11,772 nt of DNA from DASWIV01 sp036397475 (GTDB lineage: Bacteria > JAJVIF01 > JAPKYR01), in assembly GCA_036397475.1 (NCBI GenBank), contig DASWIV010000063.1, positions 1-11,772 on the forward strand. The letters run 5' to 3'. The position numbers and the translations under genes were made by a program. Shown here piece by piece: positions 1-6,263 of this stretch; position 1 is the first letter of the stretch, and each line of letters opens with the position of its first letter. The notes below the pieces were generated by a model, which did no database searches, had not been told where the DNA came from, and was given only the letters and a program-made list of their open reading frames with translations.

Positions 1-1
1 A

Positions 2-91
2 AAAATCATCCTGCCGTACTTCCTGCACCTCACGATAAACCTCGCCGTGATGGGTATAGCCAAGTCCTACCTTTCCTCTTCAACGCCGTAG
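2..91 (+). CDS. Possible C-terminal end of an uncharacterised, membrane-like gene (partial)
   Basis: An open frame enters from the left edge and ends at TAG (89-91), giving 29 residues. The first two thirds are hydrophobic (IILPYFLHLTINLAVMGIA), followed by a Ser-rich tail. By hand count 22 of 29 codons end in G or C, which is what a real gene here might show. If real, it converges on the ABC ATPase gene and overlaps its last 25 bp, so no transporter permease gene would follow directly on the minus strand. The competing reading is a minus-strand gene starting at TTG (63-61) or GTG (33-31) just after the ATPase stop; its first residues are basic and then hydrophobic, as at the start of a permease. 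The two readings are mutually exclusive and the window is too short to decide. No family is recognised. Confidence 0.35.
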   Translation, partial: KIILPYFLHLTINLAVMGIAKSYLSSSTP

Positions 92-873
92 ATCTCTTTA
101 TACCGCTCCGAACCGAGATCGGCGGATTTCCCATCGTAAACCTTCAGCCCATCCCTGAACCCCACAGCCCTTTCGCAGAATTTCCTGACAAGTTCGACAG
201 AATGAAGATTGATTATGAGTGTCAATCCATCTTCAACACAAATAGTCCGTAGATAATTGAGAATATCCTGCGAGGTAGCCGGATCAAGCGACGCCACCGG
301 CTCGTCGGCAAGCAGTATCTCAGGTTCCTGGAACAACGCTCTTGCGATCCCAACCCTCTGCATCTGGCCGCCCGATAGGTCCGCAGCCCGCTGCCACGCT
401 TTCCCGACAATCCCGACCCGCCTCAGTGCCGCGAGAGCTTTATCGATATCTTCTGGGGGAAATTTCCGCATAATTGAGTTCATGGTGGAAATTCTGCTCA
501 GGCCGCCGGCAAGTACATTCTGGAGCACACTAAGGCGCGGCACCAGGTTAAAATGCTGGAAAATCATCCCGACCTTAGCCCTGTATTTCCGCAGTGCAAT
601 CCCCTGAAGTCCGGTTACATCGACCTGTTTTTCACCGGATACCGGGTAGTAAATAATTGCTCCCGCCGACGGGTCCACCAGCCGGTTAATGCATCTCAGG
701 AGTGTGGATTTTCCTGCTCCGGATAATCCCACCACCGCGACCAGTTCACCCCTGTGGACATCCATATTCACTCCATGAAGCGCCTGGGTGCCATCGGGAT
801 ATACCTTTACCAGGCCACGTATCAGAAGGTGGGTAGGTATGGCTGAAAAATTGGATTCATATTCAAGGGGCAT
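67..873 (-). CDS. PhnC-like ABC transporter ATP-binding protein (phosphonate/phosphate-type)
   Basis: This is a 268-residue ABC ATPase that would hydrolyse ATP on the cytoplasmic face of an importer. All nucleotide-binding elements are visible: Tyr25 as a likely A-loop, Walker A GLSGAGKST (49-57), Q-loop around Gln106 (FQHFNLVPRLSV), signature LSGGQ (166-170), Walker B ILLADE (186-191), D-loop SLDP (195-198) and H-loop His224 in NLHSVEL. The NLH-x-V-x-L stretch and the overall spacing resemble PhnC, the ATPase of phosphonate importers; length is normal for that family. No PhnD binding protein or PhnE permease lies on the purE side, and only 66 bp remain on the other, so the partners are unseen. 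It starts 12 bp after the purE stop and probably shares its transcript. The Shine-Dalgarno before its ATG is weak. Function as an ABC ATPase is secure; phosphonate specificity is inferred from similarity only. Confidence 0.9.
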   Translation of the reverse strand: MPLEYESNFSAIPTHLLIRGLVKVYPDGTQALHGVNMDVHRGELVAVVGLSGAGKSTLLRCINRLVDPSAGAIIYYPVSGEKQVDVTGLQGIALRKYRAKVGMIFQHFNLVPRLSVLQNVLAGGLSRISTMNSIMRKFPPEDIDKALAALRRVGIVGKAWQRAADLSGGQMQRVGIARALFQEPEILLADEPVASLDPATSQDILNYLRTICVEDGLTLIINLHSVELVRKFCERAVGFRDGLKVYDGKSADLGSERYKEIYGVEEER

Positions 874-885
874 ATTTCAGCTGCG

Positions 886-1380
886 TTATTTGATCTCGTC
901 GTTCCACGAGTTTTCAGACTCCAGGAGTTTAGCCCGGGTCGATTTTCTCTCCGCAAGAAGCTTATCCCGCAGTCCCGAATGGTCTGGGTGAATCGCAATT
1001 ATCTGGCAGGCAAGCCACGCGGCGTTCTTTCCACCATCGATACCAACGGTAGCGACAGGTATCCCCGGGGGCATCATCACGGTAGACAATAAGCTGTCCT
1101 GACCCTTGAGTGGACCTGATCCCACCGGAATTCCGATTACAGGCCTGGTTGTATGGGCCGAAACAGCGCCGGCGAGGTGGGCTGCCATTCCGGCAGCAGC
1201 AATAAATACGAGGCAGCCTGTTTTTTCGGCGGATTGAATGACCTCAACAAGACGGTCGGGATCCCTGTGGGCGCTGCACACCTTTAATTCGTAGTCCACT
1301 CCCATTTTTTTGAATATATCGATTGCGGGATCGATTACCAGGCGGTCTGATGTGCTTCCTACAATGACAGTAACTAACAT
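886..1380 (-). CDS. purE: N5-carboxyaminoimidazole ribonucleotide mutase PurE (class I type)
   Basis: PurE converts N5-CAIR to CAIR in cytoplasmic de novo purine synthesis. The 164-residue protein is of normal length. Visible family motifs are VGSTSD (7-12), the phosphate/nucleotide-binding loop; CSAHRDPD (35-42) with the catalytic-type His38; AAAGMAAHLAG (61-71) with His68; PVIGIPVG (80-87); and the DSLLSTVMMPPGIPVATV stretch (95-112) before NAA (119-121). These match class I (mutase) PurE rather than the class II carboxylase. One oddity is Ala70, where the usual motif is AHLPG. A Shine-Dalgarno (GAGGAAA) lies about 10 nt before the ATG, and a near-consensus promoter lies further upstream. 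purK, the usual partner in many bacteria, is not next to it; the following gene is a PhnC-like ATPase 12 bp downstream. Confidence 0.96.
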   Translation of the reverse strand: MLVTVIVGSTSDRLVIDPAIDIFKKMGVDYELKVCSAHRDPDRLVEVIQSAEKTGCLVFIAAAGMAAHLAGAVSAHTTRPVIGIPVGSGPLKGQDSLLSTVMMPPGIPVATVGIDGGKNAAWLACQIIAIHPDHSGLRDKLLAERKSTRAKLLESENSWNDEIK

Positions 1381-1428
1381 CTCGATACTTTTCCTCGCGG
1401 TTCCGGCTTACGTAATTTGTGAGCTTGA

Positions 1429-1457
1429 AAGATAGCCGGGCAGAATCGATCTGTCAA
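1429..1457 (-). promoter_or_regulatory. Sigma70-type promoter for purE and the PhnC-like gene
   Basis: Reading the minus strand, a perfect -35 TTGACA (1457-1452) is followed after exactly 17 bp by TATCTT (1434-1429). The start of transcription would fall near 1422, giving a leader of about 42 nt with a Shine-Dalgarno before the purE ATG. This is the best promoter match in the window. The leader is too short for a purine riboswitch. Confidence 0.7.
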
Positions 1458-1491
1458 ACATATTCAGGACGATTTTTTGAAGGGCGGATCA

Positions 1492-1962
1492 ATGGTTTCG
1501 GGAAAATATGATATTATTTATTTACTGATGTTTTTCCGACGTGAAATATATTCGCACTTCAGGGCGGGATTCCGGTCAGAGGCCTCGTTCCTTATGGCGT
1601 GCGTCCTGGTCGCGGTCCTTGAACTCGGCGGCATTGTCGGACTGGGATGGTATTTTCTTTTCCGCCACGATGCCCCTATAAATCCGGCTGTCCTGATCTG
1701 GGCTTCAGTTATATACCTGCTGTGCGCGTCCATGGTTGCCATGCTCTCTGTCAGATTCTCAAAACTGATGAGTGTCACGGCAGCGGCATTTTTCTATATC
1801 TGTGTGGGATTATTTTTCCTGGTGTTCAGCCTGATGGACCTGTCTGGAAGAATGATCCCGGTCTGGCCGTGGGTTTCGATGTGGGTGGTTACAATTATCG
1901 TAATGCTCGCGAACCTCGGCAGGGAAATAGAAAAAGGAAGACCGCATGAGCCTCCTTCATAA
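1492..1962 (+). CDS. Uncharacterised membrane protein with four predicted helices
   Basis: I do not recognise this family. The start is placed at ATG 1492 because GAAGGGCGG sits a few bases before it; an in-frame TTG at 1477 would add five residues and would overlap that Shine-Dalgarno. The 156-residue product has a short amphipathic, basic N-terminus (about 1-30) and four hydrophobic segments near residues 33-57, 64-86, 94-115 and 122-141, then a charged cytoplasmic-like tail (REIEKGRPHEPPS). No catalytic motif, metal site or signal peptide is apparent. It is divergent from purE, with 111 bp between start codons, and ends 38 bp from the end of the convergent downstream gene. No clear plus-strand promoter was found in the gap. 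Coding status is supported by the regular hydrophobic pattern and the ribosome binding site. Confidence 0.75.
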   Translation: MVSGKYDIIYLLMFFRREIYSHFRAGFRSEASFLMACVLVAVLELGGIVGLGWYFLFRHDAPINPAVLIWASVIYLLCASMVAMLSVRFSKLMSVTAAAFFYICVGLFFLVFSLMDLSGRMIPVWPWVSMWVVTIIVMLANLGREIEKGRPHEPPS

Positions 1963-2000
1963 GATTTTCCAATTACTTTACAATATCTGACTAATTCGCG

Positions 2001-2360
2001 TTAAAGGTGGACATTGTCCAGAAAACTTTCTATCTGGTCAATGTGAAAAACTGCGTTAAGTTTTTTGAGTGTATCAATGCCGCGCTGGTCGATCGCCTTC
2101 AGCTTTGCATATCCCCGGGCATCGGTATAGTCAATAACAACACCACGATCACGGAGTCGTTCCGCTAATCGCAAAAGCCTGTCTTTCGTCAGAATAACGC
2201 TTTGTCCTCCCCTGGATTTTGAAAGCTGATTTATTCGCTTTACCAGGTAAAGGATTTTATGGCTGTTGCTCTCGAGTTTTTCCTCGAGCCTGGAGTGAAT
2301 TTCAGGACCCGGAACCACCGGAGTTGAGCCACTCATTGTTCTAATATCTTCAGTTACCAT
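2001..2360 (-). CDS. Uncharacterised 119-residue soluble protein
   Basis: No family is recognised. The frame is open from an ATG at 2417, but I place the start at 2360 for two reasons: GGGAGGGAG precedes it at a suitable distance, and the predicted transcription start (about 2410) lies downstream of the upper ATG. The 119-residue product has a polar N-terminus (about 1-20), then a charged, probably helical region (about 20-46; HSRLEEKLESNSHKILYLVK), a basic helix with LTKDRLLRLAERLRDR, and an ending rich in short hydrophobic helices (LNAVFHIDQIESFLDNVHL). There is no signal peptide, membrane segment or Cys pair. The basic helices would allow nucleic-acid or protein binding, but that is only a possibility. 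Its promoter overlaps an inverted repeat, so it may be controlled by a dimeric repressor. Confidence 0.7.
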   Translation of the reverse strand: MVTEDIRTMSGSTPVVPGPEIHSRLEEKLESNSHKILYLVKRINQLSKSRGGQSVILTKDRLLRLAERLRDRGVVIDYTDARGYAKLKAIDQRGIDTLKKLNAVFHIDQIESFLDNVHL

Positions 2361-2416
2361 TTTTTTCGACTCCCTCCCTGCCCGGTTGTTGCCAGGCGGA
2401 TGATAAGGGCGAATCA

Positions 2417-2446
2417 ATTATGGAAGAGTGAGTCTTAAAATGTTAA
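2417..2446 (-). promoter_or_regulatory. Sigma70-type promoter for the 119-residue protein gene
   Basis: On the minus strand TTAACA (2446-2441) is followed after 18 bp by CATAAT (2422-2417). The predicted transcription start near 2410 gives a leader of about 50 nt to the ATG at 2360. The -35 box is one arm of the inverted repeat at 2441-2458. Confidence 0.5.
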
Positions 2447-2458
2447 CCAAATTTAACA
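2441..2458. repeat. Operator-like inverted repeat TGTTAA-N6-TTAACA
   Basis: A perfect 6-bp inverted repeat with a 6-bp spacer overlaps the -35 box of the minus-strand promoter. Its size and place suit a dimeric transcription factor. Short AT-rich repeats can arise by chance. Confidence 0.4.
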
Positions 2459-2550
2459 GTGGCTGAATAAATTCTTTCCAACATCCGGTCGGAGCCACAT
2501 TGAATTTACTGTATTGTCACAGATAAATCAATGAATTTCAGATTATTTTT

Positions 2551-2564
2551 CGGATTATTATCCG
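2551..2564. repeat. Small inverted repeat CGGAT-TATT-ATCCG
   Basis: A perfect 5-bp stem with a 4-base loop, about 40 bp upstream of the plus-strand -10 box. It is not followed by a T run, so it is not a terminator. It may be a binding site or chance. Confidence 0.25.
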
Positions 2565-2575
2565 GCACTCCAAAT

Positions 2576-2603
2576 TAACATAATAATATGCGCACTTATG
2601 TTA
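2576..2603. repeat. Inverted repeat TAACATAA-N12-TTATGTTA overlapping a promoter
   Basis: A perfect 8-bp inverted repeat whose right arm runs into the TATAAT box of the plus-strand promoter. The half-site shares TTAACA with the repeat at 2441-2458, so one regulator might act on both divergent genes. This link is inference. Confidence 0.4.
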
Positions 2604-2607
2604 TAAT
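2599..2607 (+). promoter_or_regulatory. Extended -10 promoter for the HmuY-like/lipoprotein operon
   Basis: TGTTATAAT is a perfect extended -10 element (TGn plus TATAAT). No good -35 is found at the usual 16-18 bp, but extended -10 promoters can work without one. Transcription would start near 2614, about 70 nt before the TTG start codon. Confidence 0.55.
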
Positions 2608-2623
2608 CATTTTGCTTGTGATT

Positions 2624-2644
2624 CACGGCGGTTATTTTTCCGTG
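2624..2644 (+). repeat. Weak hairpin in the 5' leader of the HmuY-like gene
   Basis: CACGG (2624-2628) pairs with CCGTG (2640-2644) across an 11-nt loop, just after the predicted transcription start. The stem is only 5 bp, so it is marginal. Confidence 0.2.
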
Positions 2645-2682
2645 GTCACGTAATATTCTTTTTCGGCAGTAGGAGAATTCTC

Positions 2683-3231
2683 TTGAAAGGGATTTCGTTA
2701 TTAATCATCCTTTCCCTGTCTTTTTCACAGCTTATTCTGGCTGCCTCATGCTTCGCCCCTAAAGAGGAAGATTATCCCGAGGGAACCATCCACGGCGAGG
2801 TCTGGCTTACGAACATCAATGACCCGGATAATCCGGGCGCGTATTTCGACTTTTCGGAAGGAGAAGTTGTTTATGGCGACGAGGCCAGGCAGCGTGGAGA
2901 TATCTACATCGAAGCAACATTTATTCGCGGGAATCCTGCCCTGAATGTAGCCTTGAATGATCAGCAGCCGGACAGTCTTCTCTACGACACGACCGCTCCG
3001 GGTTGGGGTGACAGGGGATGGGCTGAACCTCCCGATGCGGACACTCCATCCAGGATCCCGATATATCATGGCCACAATGTCTGGGTCAGGACCGGCGAAG
3101 GAAATACCGCGAAATTCAAGATTGTACGTGCTGAATCGAATGCGGACGTGAGCGCTTACGACAGGCTCAAGTTACAGTGGATTTATCAGCCCGATGGTTC
3201 AAATTCATTCCAGCCCTTACCGGGCGGCTAA
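2683..3231 (+). CDS. Exported HmuY-like protein
   Basis: The 182-residue product begins at TTG 2683, chosen because AGGAGA lies 6 nt upstream and no ATG fits. Residues 1-22 form a signal peptide: a short basic start, then a hydrophobic core ending LILAAS-Cys23. The LAASC context is a marginal lipobox because the residue at -3 is Ala, so either a lipoprotein or a signal peptidase I substrate is possible. The mature part resembles the HmuY-like domain: YFDFSEGEVV (54-63), a GDIYIEATF strand (72-80) where the family usually has a WD-I-AF strand, then VWVRTGEGNTAKFKIV (133-148) and LKLQWIYQPDGSNSF (162-176). HmuY itself is a haem-binding lipoprotein of Porphyromonas, but many family members are uncharacterised. 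His129 and His131 are the only clustered histidines; haem binding is not shown. It ends 51 bp before the large lipoprotein gene, probably on one transcript. Confidence 0.75.
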   Translation: MKGISLLIILSLSFSQLILAASCFAPKEEDYPEGTIHGEVWLTNINDPDNPGAYFDFSEGEVVYGDEARQRGDIYIEATFIRGNPALNVALNDQQPDSLLYDTTAPGWGDRGWAEPPDADTPSRIPIYHGHNVWVRTGEGNTAKFKIVRAESNADVSAYDRLKLQWIYQPDGSNSFQPLPGG

Positions 3232-3282
3232 TCAATTTGGCAGGGCTTTAATAAACGGCGATAAGTAGAGAGGGAGGTCGGC

Positions 3283-6165
3283 ATGTTCAGACCGCAGATA
3301 TTCTCGCTAATTCTTACAGGACTCCTGTTAAGCGCTATCCTTGGCTGCTCGGGTGGAGGCAATCCAATTTCCGCCCCGAACAACCTGGATACGCTGGAGC
3401 CAAAAAATCCGACATCGGCACAGGCGCTGATCGGGGTCTATGAGGTAGTCATCGACCCGGCTACGCTTGAAGCCGAGGTTGTCCCGATCAGGGGAGCGGA
3501 ATTTGTCGTCAACGTGACAAATTTCCTGCAGCCTCCATCGGGAAATCCAGCCAATCTCGGAGTAAAGATCAACCAGGGCGGTACGAGTATCCCTGAAGGT
3601 ATCATCGATCTCGATGTTTCTATAACGCACCCGTTCCCGAACACCAATTTCCGCGGATTCGACACCCGTGGAATTCTCCTCGGCTTAAAGGGGACACAGT
3701 TATCGAGTTTCGACTACGATATCCAGTATCCAAAGGTTTCCGAGACGCGGTTGATGAATGCCGACGGGTATACGCGATGGTGGAACGCTGTTGAATTCCT
3801 GACCCCGGGATTATTTGGGTACACTCCGACTTTCCTCGGATCCGGAAATCCGAAAGCGACATTAAATGGATACAAATATTTCTGCGACGATCTTGGTCCC
3901 AATGACACGATGGATATGGTGACGGTGGAAAATCGCGGAACTTTTTCAACAATCGATACAATTGGCGACCCTAACACTCTCACCCGCCAGTACGTGATCA
4001 AATTCCCCTTGAACGCCGGAGTGCCGCAGATCAAGTTCCAGTACGCCGTCTGCGCTTCATTCCTCGGACCCGATCCCGGATCGCCGAAACCTGCGCCGGT
4101 GGACGATTATCCGATCGAGGCAAATACTCCCGAAGCCTATAACATATCGGTGGTAATGCAGCCTGAAAGCACTATTTATTACAATCCATCCCAGGCAGGC
4201 GGAGATCTCCTCCTCAAGATCGGCATTTACGACTGGCAGGCCCTTGAAAATCCAGCCGGAATCGGCGGAGAAGTCAATGACGTCTGGCTTGAGTCTCCTA
4301 CCCTGTTCCCAAATCCTATAGAACTCTTCTCGAACGGCACATTGCTTATGTCTGAAAACCAGACAGCATCCGTCTGGGAGATAGAGATCACTGATGTCAC
4401 CCCCGAAAGCAATAGCGATGAGATACTCATCTCCGCCAGATCGAAGGATCCTACGACCTACGCACCTCCCGGCATCTCGATCTATCCCGGTGCCGCAGTT
4501 CTCTCTGGATATTCGCTCTTCACGCTGGATATCCCGGAGAACACGCCCCCGGAAGTTGGAAAGATAAAGGGTCCGAACAAATACGCACCCGGAGTTTCTC
4601 TTGAATACAAGATCGGTAAAGCTACCGATATCCAGGATGGACCAAATGTGTTTATTGACTGGGATTTCGATGGCGATGGAATTTTCGCCGACGACGAGGA
4701 CGGCTCGAACACTGATAAGTCGGGCTCCTACGCTTTCCCCGGTCCGGGCGAATACACAATACAATGCCGCGTGACCGATACGATCGGTGCGTACACAGAC
4801 TCCGAGACATTTATGGTATCGCCTATTTCAATTCCATACATTGATAACATGGATTCCGGTACCGCCGGGCTATGGACCGTGGAAAACGGTTTATTCGGAA
4901 CCCACGACCCGTCTCCGCCACTCGAATGGAATCAGCAGGAGGATTTCTGGGGCTCCGGAGATCCCACGAGTCCAAATTATTCGAATTACATGAACACAAT
5001 GCTCCAGAGTCCTGTCATCCCGGCCGGGACCATGGATACCGCCACACTGCAGATTTCTCATCGTTACGATACCGAGTCAGGTTTCGATTCGGGCCAGATA
5101 TACTACAAATTGAATGGAGGACCCTGGACAGTGATGAGTGGGATCTTCGAAGGAACAAGCCCGGGTTATCCTGCATTCCAGAACTGGACCTACGAAGTCG
5201 GAGGTCTCAGCGAGGGCGACCTCCTTCAGTTCGGATTCCAGTTTGAATCCGACTCATCTGTAGCCACATACGATGGCTGGGACGTAACATATTTCCAGAT
5301 CATAGATAATCAACCTCCGGAGATAACCGAAATCCAGGGACCGACAACACCAGATACGCTCGGCCCGATAGCCTATACAACTGTAGCGACCGATCTCGAT
5401 GGTATCGCCTCATATATGTGGAGCCTGGAATCTTCGGGTACTCCTCCGGTTTACGACGACCCCGGCGATTCAATGGGTCATTTCGACGCGTATTTCCCTG
5501 CGGATGGAAATTACTGGATTGAGGTCGAGGTAACAGACGCCGGAGATCCACCACTGTCAGCGACTTTCGGTCCCTATGAAGTTTCGGTGTTCTCGATCAA
5601 CGACAACGCGTTTTACCAGGAAGATTTCAGTTCCGATACGGGAGACTGGGCTTATGCCGGTGGCCTTGGGGATGGATCATACCAGGATTTCTGGCACATC
5701 GACCTTGGTATGGAAGAGCTTTCCAATCTAGGTGCGGATGACTGCTATGCGGAGCATAGCGGTATCGACCCCCCATTGGAAACCATTGAAAAAAAGGCAA
5801 GCGTTTCAATCATTTTCCCTGACAGTACGGTCGAAACTCACCTGAAATTGGTTCATACCGTTAACGGCGAGCCCGGTGGCGGGGTACAGCCTTACGACGG
5901 CCAGTGGGTGACACTGGACGGAAATGTCATCGACCCGACGTTCGGGTACCTTTATTCTGATAACGGTGGCTCCTGGCCTCATGGATACTTCTCGGGCGAT
6001 TCCGGATTCAATGTAATCAGCACATGGGTCCTTGGAACCGATTACAACGACGGACTGCCACATACATTGACATTCCATCAGTACTCATCCGACACGACTT
6101 CCAATTGTTACCCGCCGTATTCAGGATGGCAGGTCACGTACATTGAAGCATGGCTGTTTGAATAG
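3283..6165 (+). CDS. Large modular surface lipoprotein with PKD-like and jelly-roll-like domains
   Basis: The 960-residue product starts at ATG 3283, preceded by GAGGGAGG. It has a clear lipoprotein signal peptide with lipobox ILGC and lipidated Cys22, followed by a Gly/Ser linker. Residues about 45-415 are a beta-rich region I do not recognise, with aromatic motifs such as HPFPNTNFRGFDTRG and NGYKYFCDDLGPND. Residues 420-515 form a PKD-like domain with a calcium-type acidic loop DWDFDGDG (459-466). Residues about 520-672 look like a jelly-roll (MAM or laminin G-like) domain. A second PKD-like domain follows (676-772), then a second jelly-roll-like domain to the C-terminus (777-960). The two halves begin alike (PPEVGKIKGP and PPEITEIQGP), so the A-B pair was probably duplicated. 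No protease, glycosidase or sorting motif is seen. A role in adhesion or glycan binding at the cell surface is inferred from domain type only. Confidence 0.88.
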   Translation: MFRPQIFSLILTGLLLSAILGCSGGGNPISAPNNLDTLEPKNPTSAQALIGVYEVVIDPATLEAEVVPIRGAEFVVNVTNFLQPPSGNPANLGVKINQGGTSIPEGIIDLDVSITHPFPNTNFRGFDTRGILLGLKGTQLSSFDYDIQYPKVSETRLMNADGYTRWWNAVEFLTPGLFGYTPTFLGSGNPKATLNGYKYFCDDLGPNDTMDMVTVENRGTFSTIDTIGDPNTLTRQYVIKFPLNAGVPQIKFQYAVCASFLGPDPGSPKPAPVDDYPIEANTPEAYNISVVMQPESTIYYNPSQAGGDLLLKIGIYDWQALENPAGIGGEVNDVWLESPTLFPNPIELFSNGTLLMSENQTASVWEIEITDVTPESNSDEILISARSKDPTTYAPPGISIYPGAAVLSGYSLFTLDIPENTPPEVGKIKGPNKYAPGVSLEYKIGKATDIQDGPNVFIDWDFDGDGIFADDEDGSNTDKSGSYAFPGPGEYTIQCRVTDTIGAYTDSETFMVSPISIPYIDNMDSGTAGLWTVENGLFGTHDPSPPLEWNQQEDFWGSGDPTSPNYSNYMNTMLQSPVIPAGTMDTATLQISHRYDTESGFDSGQIYYKLNGGPWTVMSGIFEGTSPGYPAFQNWTYEVGGLSEGDLLQFGFQFESDSSVATYDGWDVTYFQIIDNQPPEITEIQGPTTPDTLGPIAYTTVATDLDGIASYMWSLESSGTPPVYDDPGDSMGHFDAYFPADGNYWIEVEVTDAGDPPLSATFGPYEVSVFSINDNAFYQEDFSSDTGDWAYAGGLGDGSYQDFWHIDLGMEELSNLGADDCYAEHSGIDPPLETIEKKASVSIIFPDSTVETHLKLVHTVNGEPGGGVQPYDGQWVTLDGNVIDPTFGYLYSDNGGSWPHGYFSGDSGFNVISTWVLGTDYNDGLPHTLTFHQYSSDTTSNCYPPYSGWQVTYIEAWLFE

Positions 6166-6189
6166 CCTGGCTTCTCTATAGTAAAAAAT

Positions 6190-6235
6190 TCAGGGACACC
6201 TTGCGTCTGCGGATAATTAAGGTGTCCCATTTTTC
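6190..6235 (+). terminator. Rho-independent terminator after the lipoprotein gene
   Basis: GGGACACCTT (6193-6202) pairs perfectly with AAGGTGTCCC (6219-6228) across a 16-nt loop and is followed by ATTTTTCT. A run of A precedes the hairpin, so it could also stop transcription from the other side, though no minus-strand gene faces it. It separates the lipoprotein operon from the YfhO-like gene. Confidence 0.85.
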
Positions 6236-6246
6236 TAATTAATGGA

Positions 6247-6252
6247 TATAAT
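6247..6252 (+). promoter_or_regulatory. Candidate -10 box just before the YfhO-like start codon
   Basis: TATAAT lies 11 nt before the ATG at 6264, and no Shine-Dalgarno follows it. Transcription would start about 4-5 nt before the ATG. No good -35 is visible, since that position falls in the terminator hairpin. Confidence 0.45.
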
Positions 6253-6263
6253 TTCCGACCTCT

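Larger units (their letters stand above)
2361..2682. promoter_or_regulatory. Divergent 322-bp regulatory region
   Basis: This gap separates the 119-residue minus-strand gene from the HmuY-like plus-strand gene. It is AT-rich and holds one promoter for each direction plus four small inverted repeats, listed separately. I see no tRNA, riboswitch-like fold or small gene with a convincing ribosome binding site in it. Confidence 0.6.

Noticed and set aside
1..63. Start of a PhnE-like permease on the minus strand right after the ATPase gene
   Set aside because: TTG (63-61) and GTG (33-31) starts with possible ribosome binding sites exist, but only 11-21 codons are visible and a plus-strand reading of the same bases looks at least as good. 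It is kept as an alternative, not called.
1381..1428. Possible purine riboswitch upstream of purE
   Set aside because: The predicted leader is only about 42 nt and shows no conserved aptamer elements.
2361..2417. Upstream ATG that would extend the 119-residue protein by 19 residues
   Set aside because: The predicted -10 box overlaps that ATG and the better Shine-Dalgarno precedes the ATG at 2360.
4057..4764. A 235-codon open frame on the minus strand inside the lipoprotein gene
   Set aside because: It lies wholly antisense to a gene with clear domains, and its translation shows no recognisable protein features. It is a by-product of codon usage.
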